From assembly GCF_000613405.1 (NCBI RefSeq), contig NZ_BAIX01000007.1, positions 26,408 through 90,407 on the forward strand: a stretch of DNA of 64,000 nucleotides, given 5' to 3'. Both the position numbers and the translations under genes were made by a program. This document shows, piece by piece, positions 45,684 through 55,090 of this stretch. The notes under the pieces were generated by a model, which did not search any database, was not told the DNA's origin, and saw nothing but the letters and a program-made list of their open reading frames with translations. The stretch comes from Hoylesella enoeca JCM 12259. GTDB taxonomy: Bacteria; Bacteroidota; Bacteroidia; Bacteroidales; Bacteroidaceae. Position 1 is the first letter of the stretch; each line of letters opens with the position of its first letter.

Positions 45684-47014
45684 TTAGGCAAAACTTATCG
45701 TTCCCTGCACAGGTTCGGGCTTGTCTGATTCGGCATCGACGGCAATGTTCCCAGCAGCCTGTTGACGGATTTCTTCAAGCATTTGGCGCGTGCGTTTATA
45801 CGTTGGCGTGTTCTCAACAGCCAAGATAATGTCTTCGTTATCAAGGTCTTCAGGGCGGAACAAGAAAATATGCGGGCGCCGTTTATACTGTGTGTGGTTG
45901 CTGTCTTTACCATAATAGCGGTCGAGTCGTTCTCTCCGCTCGGCCCGTTTCTCCTCTTCTTCGGCCAGACGGTTGGCTTCTTCCTCGGTATGTTTTTTGA
46001 GATGGGTGTTCATTCCATCTACATTCTCTACGCCAAAGCCGGTTGCCAGAATCGTAACTTTTATCTTGTTGCCTAACTCTGGGTCGACAGCCAGGCCCCA
46101 TTTAATCTCAAAGTCGTCTCCGAACTTAGACATAAAGTCGTTGACATCATTCATTTCCTCCATCATTAAGCCCTGATTGTCTTTCTTTTCGCTGGCAAAA
46201 GCGATGCTGAGCAGAATCTTCTTGGAGTTGAACACGTCGTTATCATTGAGCAGTGGAGAGTTGAGTGCGTCGTCGATAGCTTTCTTTACGCGGCCTTCTC
46301 CTTCACCGTAACCAGTGCTCATAATGCTACTCCGCCGTCTTTGAGCACTGTTTTCACGTCGTTGAAGTCGAGATTGATAAGGCCATGAACGGTTATAATC
46401 TCTGCGATACTCTTTGCAGCGACGCTCAAAGTATCGTCGGCCTTGCCGAAAGCATCAAGCACTGCAAGCTCGGGATATATCTGGCGGAGACGCTCGTTGT
46501 TGATAACCAGCAGCGCGTCTACGTGTTTCGCCATCTCTTCGACGCCATCCAAGGCCTGATCTATCTTCTTCGGACCCTCAAAACGGAATGGAATCGTAAC
46601 GATTCCGACAGTGAGTATGCCCAATTCTTTCGATATTTGAGCAATCACCGGGGCTGCTCCCGTTCCCGTTCCACCACCCATTCCGGCCGTGATAAACGCC
46701 ATTCGGGTACCGTCACTTAACATATTTCGGATGTCATCAAGGCTTTCTTCGGCTGCCTGTCGTGCCTTTTCGGGTTTGTTTCCGGCCCCAAGTCCTTCCT
46801 TACCGAGCTGCAAGTGCACGGGCACGGGCGAATCATTGAGAGCCTGGTTGTCTGTATTGCAAAGCACGAAAGTTACGTCGTGAATGCCCTCTCGATACAT
46901 ATGGTTGACGGCATTACCGCCACCGCCACCCACGCCGATGACTTTAATGATGCTGTTTTCTTTCTCCGGATCTCCGAAATTCACGATGCCGGGTCTGTAA
47001 TTGTTATCTTTCAT
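45684..47014 (-). CDS. ftsZ: Cell division protein FtsZ (one-base frameshift in this sequence)
   Basis: FtsZ is the tubulin-like GTPase that forms the division ring. Repaired near 46322 (GVALMSTGYG), it has 443 residues: KVIGVGGGGGNAVNHM, ITAGMGGGTGTGAAPVIAQ (tubulin signature, about 104-122), and after the break STGYGEGEGRVKKAIDDALNSPLL. A charged C-terminal linker (EEEEKRAERRERLDRYYG) and a terminal peptide follow. I use ATG 47014 (MKDNNYRPGIVNFG), 14 bp after the ftsA stop. The break is a lost base in GCATTATG, probably an AA run. Confidence 0.94.
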
Positions 47015-47028
47015 AATTTCAATTGATA

Positions 47029-48455
47029 TCACTCTTCCTCTTTAATCATCTTTTCGCCGAACTCTTTGAGCTTTCGGAAGGTTTTATTGAAGAAACTGTT
47101 ACGACGCAGTTCGGCCTCTTTCTCTGCAAGGGCAGCCTCTTCGGCCTCTCGTTTTTTGCGTAATTCTTCTTCGGCTTTCAGCTTTTCGGCCTCGGTTTGA
47201 ACCACTCCTCGTCCCGTCGTTTCATTGATAGGCCGTGGCGTTTTGTGCAGATCAGCTGTGGTAACAGTGGTCTTCGGAGTGGTCTCACCGAACAAATCGT
47301 TGGTGATTTCATCGCCTGCACAGTTCTCATCTCCCTTTACTAAGAGGCCCAGGAGGGTGTTCATCGTTGCGTCGTGAGCGGTTATATCCTCGCTGTTTGA
47401 GTTGATGGTAGGCGTCACAAACTTAGCTGTTCGCACCTTTTCAATATGTGTGAACTTGGCCAAAGCACGCTCAATGTCTTTCAAATTAGAGCCGCCTCCT
47501 GTGAGAATAATGCCGCCCAAGAGTTTGTCTACATACTCGTTGGGCACTTGATACCATACATTCTCGATGATTTCCTGCACTCGTCCTTCGACAATCTCAA
47601 TAAATTTGCGGCTTTCCACCGTGCGTTCCGCATCGATGGGAAGCATCTGTGTATTGTCGATATCATCGTTATCGGTGAACGCACAAGCATATTTCAGCTT
47701 CATATTCTCGGCATCTTGCTCTTCCATTTGCAGTGAAGCAATGTCTTTTGTGATGTTATTGCTGCCCAACGGGATAACGGCCAGATGGCGAAGAATGTTC
47801 TTTGCGTAGACAGAAACGGTCGTTGTGTCGGCTCCTAAATCAACAAGCACACAACCACTGCGGCGTTCTGCTCGGTAAGAACGCTGTCGGCGAGGGCCAA
47901 CGGAGCCAAATACATCTCGGCAATAGCGATTCCTGCATTGTCGAAACACTTGTTCAGATTGCGGTAAAAGGCCTTACGCCAAAGGATATTAAGGAAGTTT
48001 CCTTCGAGCCTTGAGCACTGAATGCCCACCGGGTCGAGTTGAAACTGGTTGTCAACTTTATACTCTTGCGTGGCCGCATCGAGTATTTCCTGATCCAAAT
48101 AGGTCATTGTGCGGTTGGCATCCATCAACTCATTCACCATATTTTGCGTCACAAGCGTGTCTGCGGGCAGGTCTTTCACGATGACATTACGCACACTTCG
48201 AATCGACTGTCCACCCACTCCGACATACACTTTGGCAATTTTCGTTTTGAGATTGGTTTCTAATTTGTTCACAATCGAAGTCAAAGCCTGCACCGTTTTA
48301 TCAATATTGTAGACCACACCTTTGCGTATGCACGAAGCAGAATCTTCTTTGACGATAGACAAAACAGTGATACTGCCGTCGAGATTCTTCGTTCCGGCGA
48401 TGCCTGTCAACTTTGAAGAGCCCAGCTCAATAGCTACTATAAAATCCTTTGTCAT
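47029..48455 (-). CDS. ftsA: Cell division protein FtsA (one-base frameshift in this sequence)
   Basis: The actin-like protein that tethers FtsZ to the membrane. Repaired near 47863 (VLTEQ joins ERRSGCVLVDLGADTTTVSVY) it has 475 residues. Blocks: FIVAIELGSSKLTGIAGTK, VYVGVGGQSIRSV, LDPVGIQCSRLEGNFLNIL, GIILTGGGSNLKDIERALAK. A long charged C-terminal region (AEKLKAEEELRKKREAEEAALAEKEAELRR) ends in the likely amphipathic helix FRKLKEFGEKMIKEEE. Confidence 0.93.
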
Positions 48456-48483
48456 ATACTTTTATCTTTTCATTCTTTATCAC

Positions 48484-49284
48484 TTATTCTGTGGGTTGCG
48501 ATCTCCTGCGACATATAATTTGATTGTCGAATTCGAGATTGATATACGAATAGAGGTTCCAACCTGCTTGGGAGAGCCCGTATTTATAGAATTTTTCGAG
48601 GCGAGTCATCTTCTTTCTCACGAAATCCGACACTAATTTGCCGCGTTCACTCTTATATTTGGTCTCGGGCAAAGCCCCTATATAAATAATATGTTCACCC
48701 ACCCGAGGCACCAATTCGATACCATAATCAGGCAGAACATTGATTTGTTCGATCTGATTTCGCCACAAATCGTCGGCCATCAGCGCGCTACTCAGATAAG
48801 AAATATAATTCTTTGCGAACCACTTCGATATGTGTCCGGTGGCGATAATGAGGTCAGACGTATAATGAGAGTTAGGCATCACGCAGTTGTTATCATCTAT
48901 ATAGTAGTCGTCTCCATTGTCGGCTTTGATCCGAACGATGGGCATTCGTTGCGTGATATTGATGTTTACGTGTCCGTCTTCGGTCTTATAACACTCGGCG
49001 GTTTTCACAAACGGACTCTCTTTCAGCGTTTCTTCGATGCCTCGTGCATTGACAAATCGCATTGGTTTAGCCAATGGATAGAGGCGGCTCCGCTCTAAAC
49101 GGGCCTTGATTTCCTGTGCATTGATAAAGCCGTTAGTAGCTTCATCCTGAATGTTGATGCTCGTTTTGGTGCACACGCGAGCCGTTTCATCGGGCTTGTT
49201 AAAGGCCGTGAACGCTGCAACAAGATAGCCCCCGAGGGCCAAATCGAGCACAATGAGAGTTGTTTTCTGCCAGTTGACGTGCAT
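48484..49284 (-). CDS. ftsQ: Cell division protein FtsQ
   Basis: A 266-residue bitopic protein with a short N-terminal membrane segment (TTLIVLDLALGGYLVAAFTA) and a periplasmic POTRA-like plus beta domain (FVNARGIEETLKESPFVKTAECYKTEDGHVNINITQRMPIVRI, DDNNCVMPNS). Its position between murC (directly adjacent) and ftsA agrees with the family. It links early and late divisome proteins. Confidence 0.85.
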   Translation of the reverse strand: MHVNWQKTTLIVLDLALGGYLVAAFTAFNKPDETARVCTKTSINIQDEATNGFINAQEIKARLERSRLYPLAKPMRFVNARGIEETLKESPFVKTAECYKTEDGHVNINITQRMPIVRIKADNGDDYYIDDNNCVMPNSHYTSDLIIATGHISKWFAKNYISYLSSALMADDLWRNQIEQINVLPDYGIELVPRVGEHIIYIGALPETKYKSERGKLVSDFVRKKMTRLEKFYKYGLSQAGWNLYSYINLEFDNQIICRRRSQPTE

Positions 49285-50661
49285 TTATTTCGTTTCCAAT
49301 ATCGCCTTTATTTGCGGAACGTAATCGTTTAAGTCGCCGGCGCCCAAGATGATGAGTACATCCGAGTCATGATTTCGTACCCAGTCGAGCACATCTTCTT
49401 TGTGAATCAGCTCTTTCTTCACGCCGGGCGCAAGCTGATCGTATATCAATCGGCTGGTCACTCCGTGTATCGGTTGCTCTCGAGCGGGGTAAATATCACA
49501 GAGAATCACCTCGTCTAACATGCTCAAAGCACGTGCGAAATCGGCGTAGAAGTCGCGAGTGCGGGTGTAAAGATGCGGTTGGAAGATGGCCGTTATCTTG
49601 CGATCGCGATACAATTCACGAATACTCTTGGCGCTTTGCAGTATCTCTTGCGGGTGATGTGCATAATCGGAGAGCAGCACGTGACGGTTGCTGCGAATCT
49701 GAAAGTCGAATCGTCGCTCTACACCAAGGTACGTTTTCATTCCTGCACGCAGCTCATCGGCGGTGCAACCGTTAAGTTGTGCCATCGCCATTGCAGCCAC
49801 TCCGTTCTCGATATTGATAGGAACGGGCTGACCGAGAACCACTCCCGGTACATTCTCTAACGGTGAAACGAAGTCGAAAGAGATTTCGCCGTCGGCTATC
49901 TTGATGTTTTCGGCGTAGAAATCGCCTGCATCCCGACTGTACGTAAACGTGCGAACATCGGCCCCGACATTAGCTTTCATCTCCAAATCGGTATGGATTA
50001 TCAATGCACCTCCGGGCTGAATGAGCGTCGTGTAATGGCGGAAACTCTCCAAATAGGCCTCTTTCGTACCGTAAATATCCAAGTGATCGGGATCCGTTGC
50101 GGTGATAACCGTCATCCAAGGACGCAGCCAATGGAATGAGCGATCGTACTCGTCAGCCTCTATTACCACGTAATCGCTGTGGCTACTCAGTATATAATTC
50201 GTACCGTAATTCTTTGAAATACCGCCCAAAAAGGCGTTACAATCGATGTGACTCTCGTGCATGATGTGTGCGCACATTGTCGAAGTAGACGTCTTTCCGT
50301 GTGTTCCGGCTACGCAAAGTCCTTTGTGTGAGCGTGTGAGTGTGCCCAAAACCTGTGCCCGTTTTTGTATTTCGAAGCCTTGCCGGCGGAAAAATGCCAG
50401 CTCTTTGTGTGTTTCCGGCACGGCAGGCGTATAAATAACAAGGCACGACTGAACGTCTTTACAAGCTTCAGGAATGGCTTCCACGTCCTCATCATAATGA
50501 ATCGGTATTCCTTCTTGTACTAATTCTCGAGTCAACGGAGTGGGAGTCCTGTCATAACCGGCTACCACCCGCCCCATATGTAGGAAGTAACGGGCCAGCG
50601 CACTCATCCCGATTCCGCCGGCACCGATGAAATATACGGCTTTGATATGTTGTAAATCCAT
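49285..50661 (-). CDS. murC: UDP-N-acetylmuramate--L-alanine ligase
   Basis: A 458-residue Mur ligase that adds L-alanine to UDP-MurNAc. Blocks: AVYFIGAGGIGMSALARYF, ATP loop CVAGTHGKTSTSTMCAHIM (about 118-136), VIEADEYDRSFHWLRP, VITATDPDHLDIYG, SDYAHHPQEI and ITAIFQPHLYTRTRDF. Its stop adjoins the ftsQ start. The 156-bp gap to murG holds only phrase repeats and a weak hairpin. Confidence 0.96.
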   Translation of the reverse strand: MDLQHIKAVYFIGAGGIGMSALARYFLHMGRVVAGYDRTPTPLTRELVQEGIPIHYDEDVEAIPEACKDVQSCLVIYTPAVPETHKELAFFRRQGFEIQKRAQVLGTLTRSHKGLCVAGTHGKTSTSTMCAHIMHESHIDCNAFLGGISKNYGTNYILSSHSDYVVIEADEYDRSFHWLRPWMTVITATDPDHLDIYGTKEAYLESFRHYTTLIQPGGALIIHTDLEMKANVGADVRTFTYSRDAGDFYAENIKIADGEISFDFVSPLENVPGVVLGQPVPINIENGVAAMAMAQLNGCTADELRAGMKTYLGVERRFDFQIRSNRHVLLSDYAHHPQEILQSAKSIRELYRDRKITAIFQPHLYTRTRDFYADFARALSMLDEVILCDIYPAREQPIHGVTSRLIYDQLAPGVKKELIHKEDVLDWVRNHDSDVLIILGAGDLNDYVPQIKAILETK

Positions 50662-50817
50662 TTGAGTTTTTAAGTCTATAAGTTTTTGAATTATTTCGTT
50701 TTGTTTTGAGTTTCTAAGCCGATGAATTCCTATGTTGATGCCGATTCGGTTCGTAAATCGGCCTGTCTGCTAATCTGATATAGACCGGATGAACCGAAAA
50801 TTCATCGACTCGCAGAC

Positions 50818-51916
50818 TCATAAACTTAAAACTTCGTCTGCAATCATCGCTGCCGAATCTTTCATTCCTAACGTCTTGATGTGCTCACTCAGTACATTGA
50901 GCCGCGCATTATCGGTCACGGTCTCGACGGCCAACGGCAAGAGACGTTGCGGCGCATCGGCATCCGACACGTAAAGAGCGGCTTCTCGGTTGACCAAAGC
51001 CATTGCATTCTTGGTCTGATGGTCCTCGGCCACATTCGGACTCGGCACCAATATTACAGGTTTTCCAAGCAAACAGAACTCCGAAATGCTGCCGGCGCCG
51101 GCCCGACTGATCACCAAATCGGCCGCACGATAGGCTGCCCCCATATCCGAAATAAAGTCGGTTACGCACAACATCGGCATCGGCGCGTGCCTTTTCAGCC
51201 GTTCGGCAATGTCTGCCTGATAATATTTCCCTGTCTGCCAAATGATTTGTATGCCACTCTTTGCAATCAAATCCAACTGGTCAGTACGCTTTCGTTGAGT
51301 GTACGGGCACCGAGACTGCCGCCGACGAGCAGTATAACCCGCCGCGAAGGATCGAGACCAAAACTGCGAACAGCCTCCTCCCGCGTGACGGTTGTCTCTA
51401 AAAGAGACTGCCGAACAGGATTACCCGTCATCACAATCTTGTCTTTCGGGAAGAAGCGTTGCATTCCTTCATAAGCCACACAGATCTTAGCCGCTTTCTT
51501 GGCAAGCAGTTTATTCGTAACGCCTGCATAGGAATTCTGCTCCTGAATGAGGCAGGGGATGCCCATTGCAGCACACTTATTAAGCGTGGGACCACTGGCA
51601 TAGCCGCCCACTCCGACTGCAACCGTGGGCCGAAAAGCCTTGATTATCTTCGTCGCTAACCGCTGACTTTTCCATATTTTGTAAAGAACAACGACGTTGC
51701 GAAACAGATTCCGTCGGTCGAATCCACATATCGGGAGTCCTTTTATCTCGTATCCCGCAGCCGGAACACGCTGCATTTCCATCCTCCCTAACGCCCCCAC
51801 GAAGAGGATTTTGGCATCAGGCACTTAATCTTGATAGCATTTGCAATAGAGATAGCAGGAAAGATGTGTCCTCCTGTGCCGCCACCGCTGATGATAACTC
51901 TCACTTCTTTGTCCAT
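50818..51916 (-). CDS. murG: UDP-N-acetylglucosamine transferase MurG (two one-base frameshifts in this sequence)
   Basis: MurG converts lipid I to lipid II at the inner membrane. Three frames are needed. The start at 51916 gives MDKEVRVIISGGGTGGHIFP, then a base is lost near 51821 (IKIKC joins PDAKILFVGALGRMEMQRVP) and another near 51273 (ESVLT joins LDLIAKSGIQIIWQTG). The repaired length is 366 residues, normal for the family. SRAGAGSISEFCLLGKPVILVPSPNVAEDHQTKNA is the UDP-GlcNAc-binding block. First gene of the minus-strand half of the dcw cluster. Confidence 0.92.
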
Positions 51917-52029
51917 CACCACAAATAATTCATTTATTGACAGTTCCTTGCAAAGGTAATCAAAATCTTTTGTTTCTGCACGTTTTTACTTGAATTTTAT
52001 TTCTCATTCAGAGTAAATTGTCTTCCAAC

Positions 52030-52095
52030 TAACAGTTAATCGTCGTGCAACCAACGGTTAGTTGTACGACGATTGACCGTTAGTCAGAATGCGCC
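52030..52095. repeat. 22-bp degenerate tandem array A10 (3 units)
   Basis: Units at 52030 (TAACAGTTA, spacer ATCGTCGTGCAAC), 52052 (CAACGGTTA, spacer GTTGTACGACGAT) and 52074 (TGACCGTTA). The first and second spacers are close to reverse complements, so the units can pair. The array lies in the 394-bp gap upstream of murG, together with the hairpin at 52081-52141; I see no gene in that gap. Confidence 0.7.
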
Positions 52096-52141
52096 TTGTA
52101 TCTATCTGACCGATAGATAGATACGGAACGTATTCTGACTA
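52081..52141. other. 27-bp hairpin overlapping array A10
   Basis: Arms 52081-52107 (TAGTCAGAATGCGCC onward) and 52115-52141 are inverted copies with about three mismatches around a GACCGAT loop. The stem core is ATCTATCT/AGATAGAT. It is downstream of the MFS gene on the minus strand and may act as its terminator. Confidence 0.6.
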
Positions 52142-52310
52142 ATAGCTCTTGGCCAACTACAATTGATATATGAGATCGACAAACACGAGTCGATCGTCTT
52201 GCCGTTTGATCATGTCTTGCTCTTTGAAAAACCGCTTCTTCTTGGCGATCGTATTCGGATTCCCAAGCCTGTATGTCTCTTTGGTGAGGGCCTTTACGCT
52301 TGCTCCTCTC

Positions 52311-53627
52311 TCATGATTTCACTTTCACGATTGCAACACACAGCGAACCCATAAATAGAAGCGCACCAACCACGAACATCATCGAGCTTTGTACGGATCC
52401 CATCAGATGGAGAATAACGCCGCCTAAGAGTGCTGCAACGATCTGAGGAACACAGATGGTGCCGTTGAATAAGCCCAGGTAGACACCCATGTGCCCATAA
52501 CCTTGCAAAGCATTGGTGACCAGTGCAAACGGCATCGCAAGCATGGCTGCCCACGCGCAACCGATCAATACGAAAGGAACAAACAATACATATTGGTTGT
52601 GAATGAATGGGATAGAAGCGAATCCGATACCGCCAAGGATGAGACTAAGGGCGTACCCCACTTTGATATTCTTGAATTGGGGCAACACCAAAGCCCAAAC
52701 GACACTGCCGATGGCCTGTACAGCAAAGAGGATTCCAACCCAGTTGCCGGCCGATTGATATCCTTCGGAAGCGACATCGGTAGTCCCCCAACAGGTGTCT
52801 GCAATCGTCCCGTTGGTGTAAGTCCACATATACATGAAGGCAGCCCAGCAAAAGAACTGTACAATTCCTACTGTCCAAAATGTCGACGGAGCCTTGCGCA
52901 ACAGTTGGATGAGATTGACCTTCTCTTCATCGAGCGGCTTATCAAGCCCGTTGTAAGCAGCATATTCCTGCGGATTCCACTCTTTCACCTTGATCGTTGT
53001 ATAAATTACACAGAGAATTAAGATGCCCGCGCCCACATAGAACGACCAAATCACCGAGTCGGGAATTACACCCGGGGCGGCGGTGTTGGCTATTCCGATG
53101 GCCGTAAAGAAGAAAGGAAAGATGAAACCGGCCACAGATCCGGCATTGCAAAGAAAACTCTGAATGGAGTAAGCGAGTGCTTTCTGCTTCTCGTTGACCA
53201 TGTCGCCGACAAGCATTTTAAATGGTTGCATGGCCATGTTGATGCTTGTGTCGAGAAACATCAGCGCAATCAGTCCGAAAATCATGGCTGTTCCAACGGC
53301 CATTCCGAACGAACCGGCGTTGGGTAAGAGGCACATCACGAGTACGGCAATGGCTGCTCCGACAAAGAGATAAGGTATGCGGCGCCCGAATCGACACCAG
53401 GTTTTGTCGCTGAGTGTACCGACAATGGGTTGAACAACGATTCCCATCAGTGGCGGTAAGATCCAGAAATAACTCAGATTATGCGGATCGGCACCCAGCG
53501 TGGCGAAGATTCGCGAGATGTTTGCACTCTGCAAAGCGTAAGCTATTTGCACTCCGAAGAACCCGAAGCTCAGATTCCAGAGCTTCCAGAAATTGAGATT
53601 TGGCTTTTGTTTTAATTCATAATTCAT
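52311..53627 (-). CDS. MFS sugar transporter (GPH/SLC45-like, maltose-type)
   Basis: A 438-residue polytopic transporter with about 12 membrane helices. Typical features: LNFWKLWNLSFGFFGVQIAYALQ at the N-terminus, the MFS loop motif GTLSDKTWCRFGRRIPY (residues about 70-86), and the mid-protein AMPFALVTNALQGYGHMGVYLGLFN segment. The class moves disaccharides or glycosides across the inner membrane. Its place next to a LacI regulator and a susCDEF operon suggests maltose or maltodextrins; that is inference. Confidence 0.85.
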   Translation of the reverse strand: MNYELKQKPNLNFWKLWNLSFGFFGVQIAYALQSANISRIFATLGADPHNLSYFWILPPLMGIVVQPIVGTLSDKTWCRFGRRIPYLFVGAAIAVLVMCLLPNAGSFGMAVGTAMIFGLIALMFLDTSINMAMQPFKMLVGDMVNEKQKALAYSIQSFLCNAGSVAGFIFPFFFTAIGIANTAAPGVIPDSVIWSFYVGAGILILCVIYTTIKVKEWNPQEYAAYNGLDKPLDEEKVNLIQLLRKAPSTFWTVGIVQFFCWAAFMYMWTYTNGTIADTCWGTTDVASEGYQSAGNWVGILFAVQAIGSVVWALVLPQFKNIKVGYALSLILGGIGFASIPFIHNQYVLFVPFVLIGCAWAAMLAMPFALVTNALQGYGHMGVYLGLFNGTICVPQIVAALLGGVILHLMGSVQSSMMFVVGALLFMGSLCVAIVKVKS

Positions 53628-53754
53628 AACTCACAATTCATAATTTAGTTGTGGTCATTGCTTTTTCGACGAGTTATAGTTCATGTGATGCCATCTTCCT
53701 GACAATGACCGTAAGTATTTTAATCAGTTCGACACAATCAGTTAATAAACAGTT

Positions 53755-54792
53755 TTATCGTGTTGTTCCTCTAATCACCAGTTTGGTTCTTACCACTCGG
53801 CGCTCTACTTTGCCTATGGGAATGAGGCCCTCGACTTGTCCAATGAGAATGTTGGCGGCTTCCTCACCAACCCGCTTACCACGCTGTTCCACAGTGGTGA
53901 GCATCGGATCGCAGGCAATAGCACGCTCGCCGTTGGTGAATCCACAGATACTGATATCGTCTGGAATGTGGAATCCCATTCGTTTAGCCGTATAAAGGAT
54001 GCCGATAGCCGTGTCATCGTTCACGGCAAAGAAAGCATCGGGGCGGTCGGGACGCTCTAACAATTCGGGCGTAATGACTTCGGCGTCGCTGCGATTATCG
54101 CAGAACCGTACCAAACTGTCGTTAACGGGAATGCCGTGATGCAAAAGTGCATCCTTATAACCATTGTAACGATTTTTAGAAATCTCCAAACTGATAGGCG
54201 AACTATAAAAGGCCACACGCCGACAACCCGTTTGCAACAGGTGCGTCACAGCATTATAAGCTCCCATATAGTCGTCGACAACCACACGACTGGTCTCAAC
54301 TCCCGTGCAAATTCGGTCGTAAAAGACTAAGGGGATGTCATTATCCATCAGTTTGCGAAAGTGCTCATACATCAGCGTATCCTTCGCTTGGGAAACGATC
54401 ACGCCGCATACCTTATTTTTATAGAACTGTTGACAAATCTTCTCTTCACGTTCGTAACGCTCGTTGCTTTGTGCAACCACCATCTGATAACCGCGTGCAA
54501 ACGCCTCTTCTTCGATGCCGCTAAGAATGGAAGAGAAGTAATAGTGTACCAACTGAGGCACGATCACGCCGATGATTCGAGTAGGTCGCACCCGGGAATA
54601 GCGCAATTGCGCACCAATAATATTAGGATAGAAATTGTGTTCACGCGCATAAGCTTGTATAGCTTCACGTCGATCCTTGCTGATCCGACTGTTGTCGCTC
54701 AGTGCACGCGATACTGTTGCTACAGAGACTCCGAACTCTCGCGCGATATCTTTCATTGTGATGAGTTTAGGTCCAGTCACGGTTAGTAACAT
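53755..54792 (-). CDS. LacI family transcriptional regulator
   Basis: A 345-residue repressor or activator. The N-terminal helix-turn-helix (ITMKDIAREFGVSVATVSRALSDNSRISKDRR) is followed by a periplasmic-binding-protein-like effector domain (RIIGVIVPQLVHYYFSSILSGIEEEA, DAFFAVNDDTAIGILYTAKRMG, ISICGFTNGERAI). It is divergent from susC, and a dyad of the LacI type lies in the shared intergenic region. It probably senses a sugar and controls the transporter and sus genes. Confidence 0.9.
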   Translation of the reverse strand: MLLTVTGPKLITMKDIAREFGVSVATVSRALSDNSRISKDRREAIQAYAREHNFYPNIIGAQLRYSRVRPTRIIGVIVPQLVHYYFSSILSGIEEEAFARGYQMVVAQSNERYEREEKICQQFYKNKVCGVIVSQAKDTLMYEHFRKLMDNDIPLVFYDRICTGVETSRVVVDDYMGAYNAVTHLLQTGCRRVAFYSSPISLEISKNRYNGYKDALLHHGIPVNDSLVRFCDNRSDAEVITPELLERPDRPDAFFAVNDDTAIGILYTAKRMGFHIPDDISICGFTNGERAIACDPMLTTVEQRGKRVGEEAANILIGQVEGLIPIGKVERRVVRTKLVIRGTTR

Positions 54793-54795
54793 TAG

Positions 54796-54878
54796 TTGCG
54801 CAAATTTAGGTAATAAGCCTATATCTTTTGCACACTGGTTAATACTTACTTGCGTTATTGTTGCGCAATCGTTTGCGC
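54796..54878. promoter_or_regulatory. Candidate LacI-family operators in the lacI-susC intergenic region
   Basis: GCGCAATC-GTTTGCGC (54863-54878) is a 16-bp dyad with the CG centre common in LacI-family operators and one mismatch between halves. A palindromic TTGCGCAA (54796-54803), 3 bp from the lacI start, shares its half-site. Both are consistent with autoregulation and control of susC. Confidence 0.55.
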
Positions 54879-54931
54879 GTATTAAAGAACGTTTTTAACT
54901 CGGAAAAAGTACAAACAGATGTAATAAAATT

Positions 54932-54940
54932 TACTTTTGC
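54932..54940 (+). promoter_or_regulatory. -7 element of the susC promoter
   Basis: TACTTTTGC fits TAnnTTTG. It lies 150 bp upstream of the susC ATG and 53 bp downstream of the LacI-type dyad, leaving a long leader. No clear -33 TTTG was seen. Confidence 0.45.
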
Positions 54941-55090
54941 AGTGCTAAAAGGCGGTTGGACAAAGATCCAACGACCGCTGATGATCCTAATAACAAATGC
55001 GAACGGAGTCTCTTACAGACGCGGAGACAACGACGCCTAAGCAGACAATTGACATTATTAATGATAACAACCTAAACTTTTTTAAATTAA

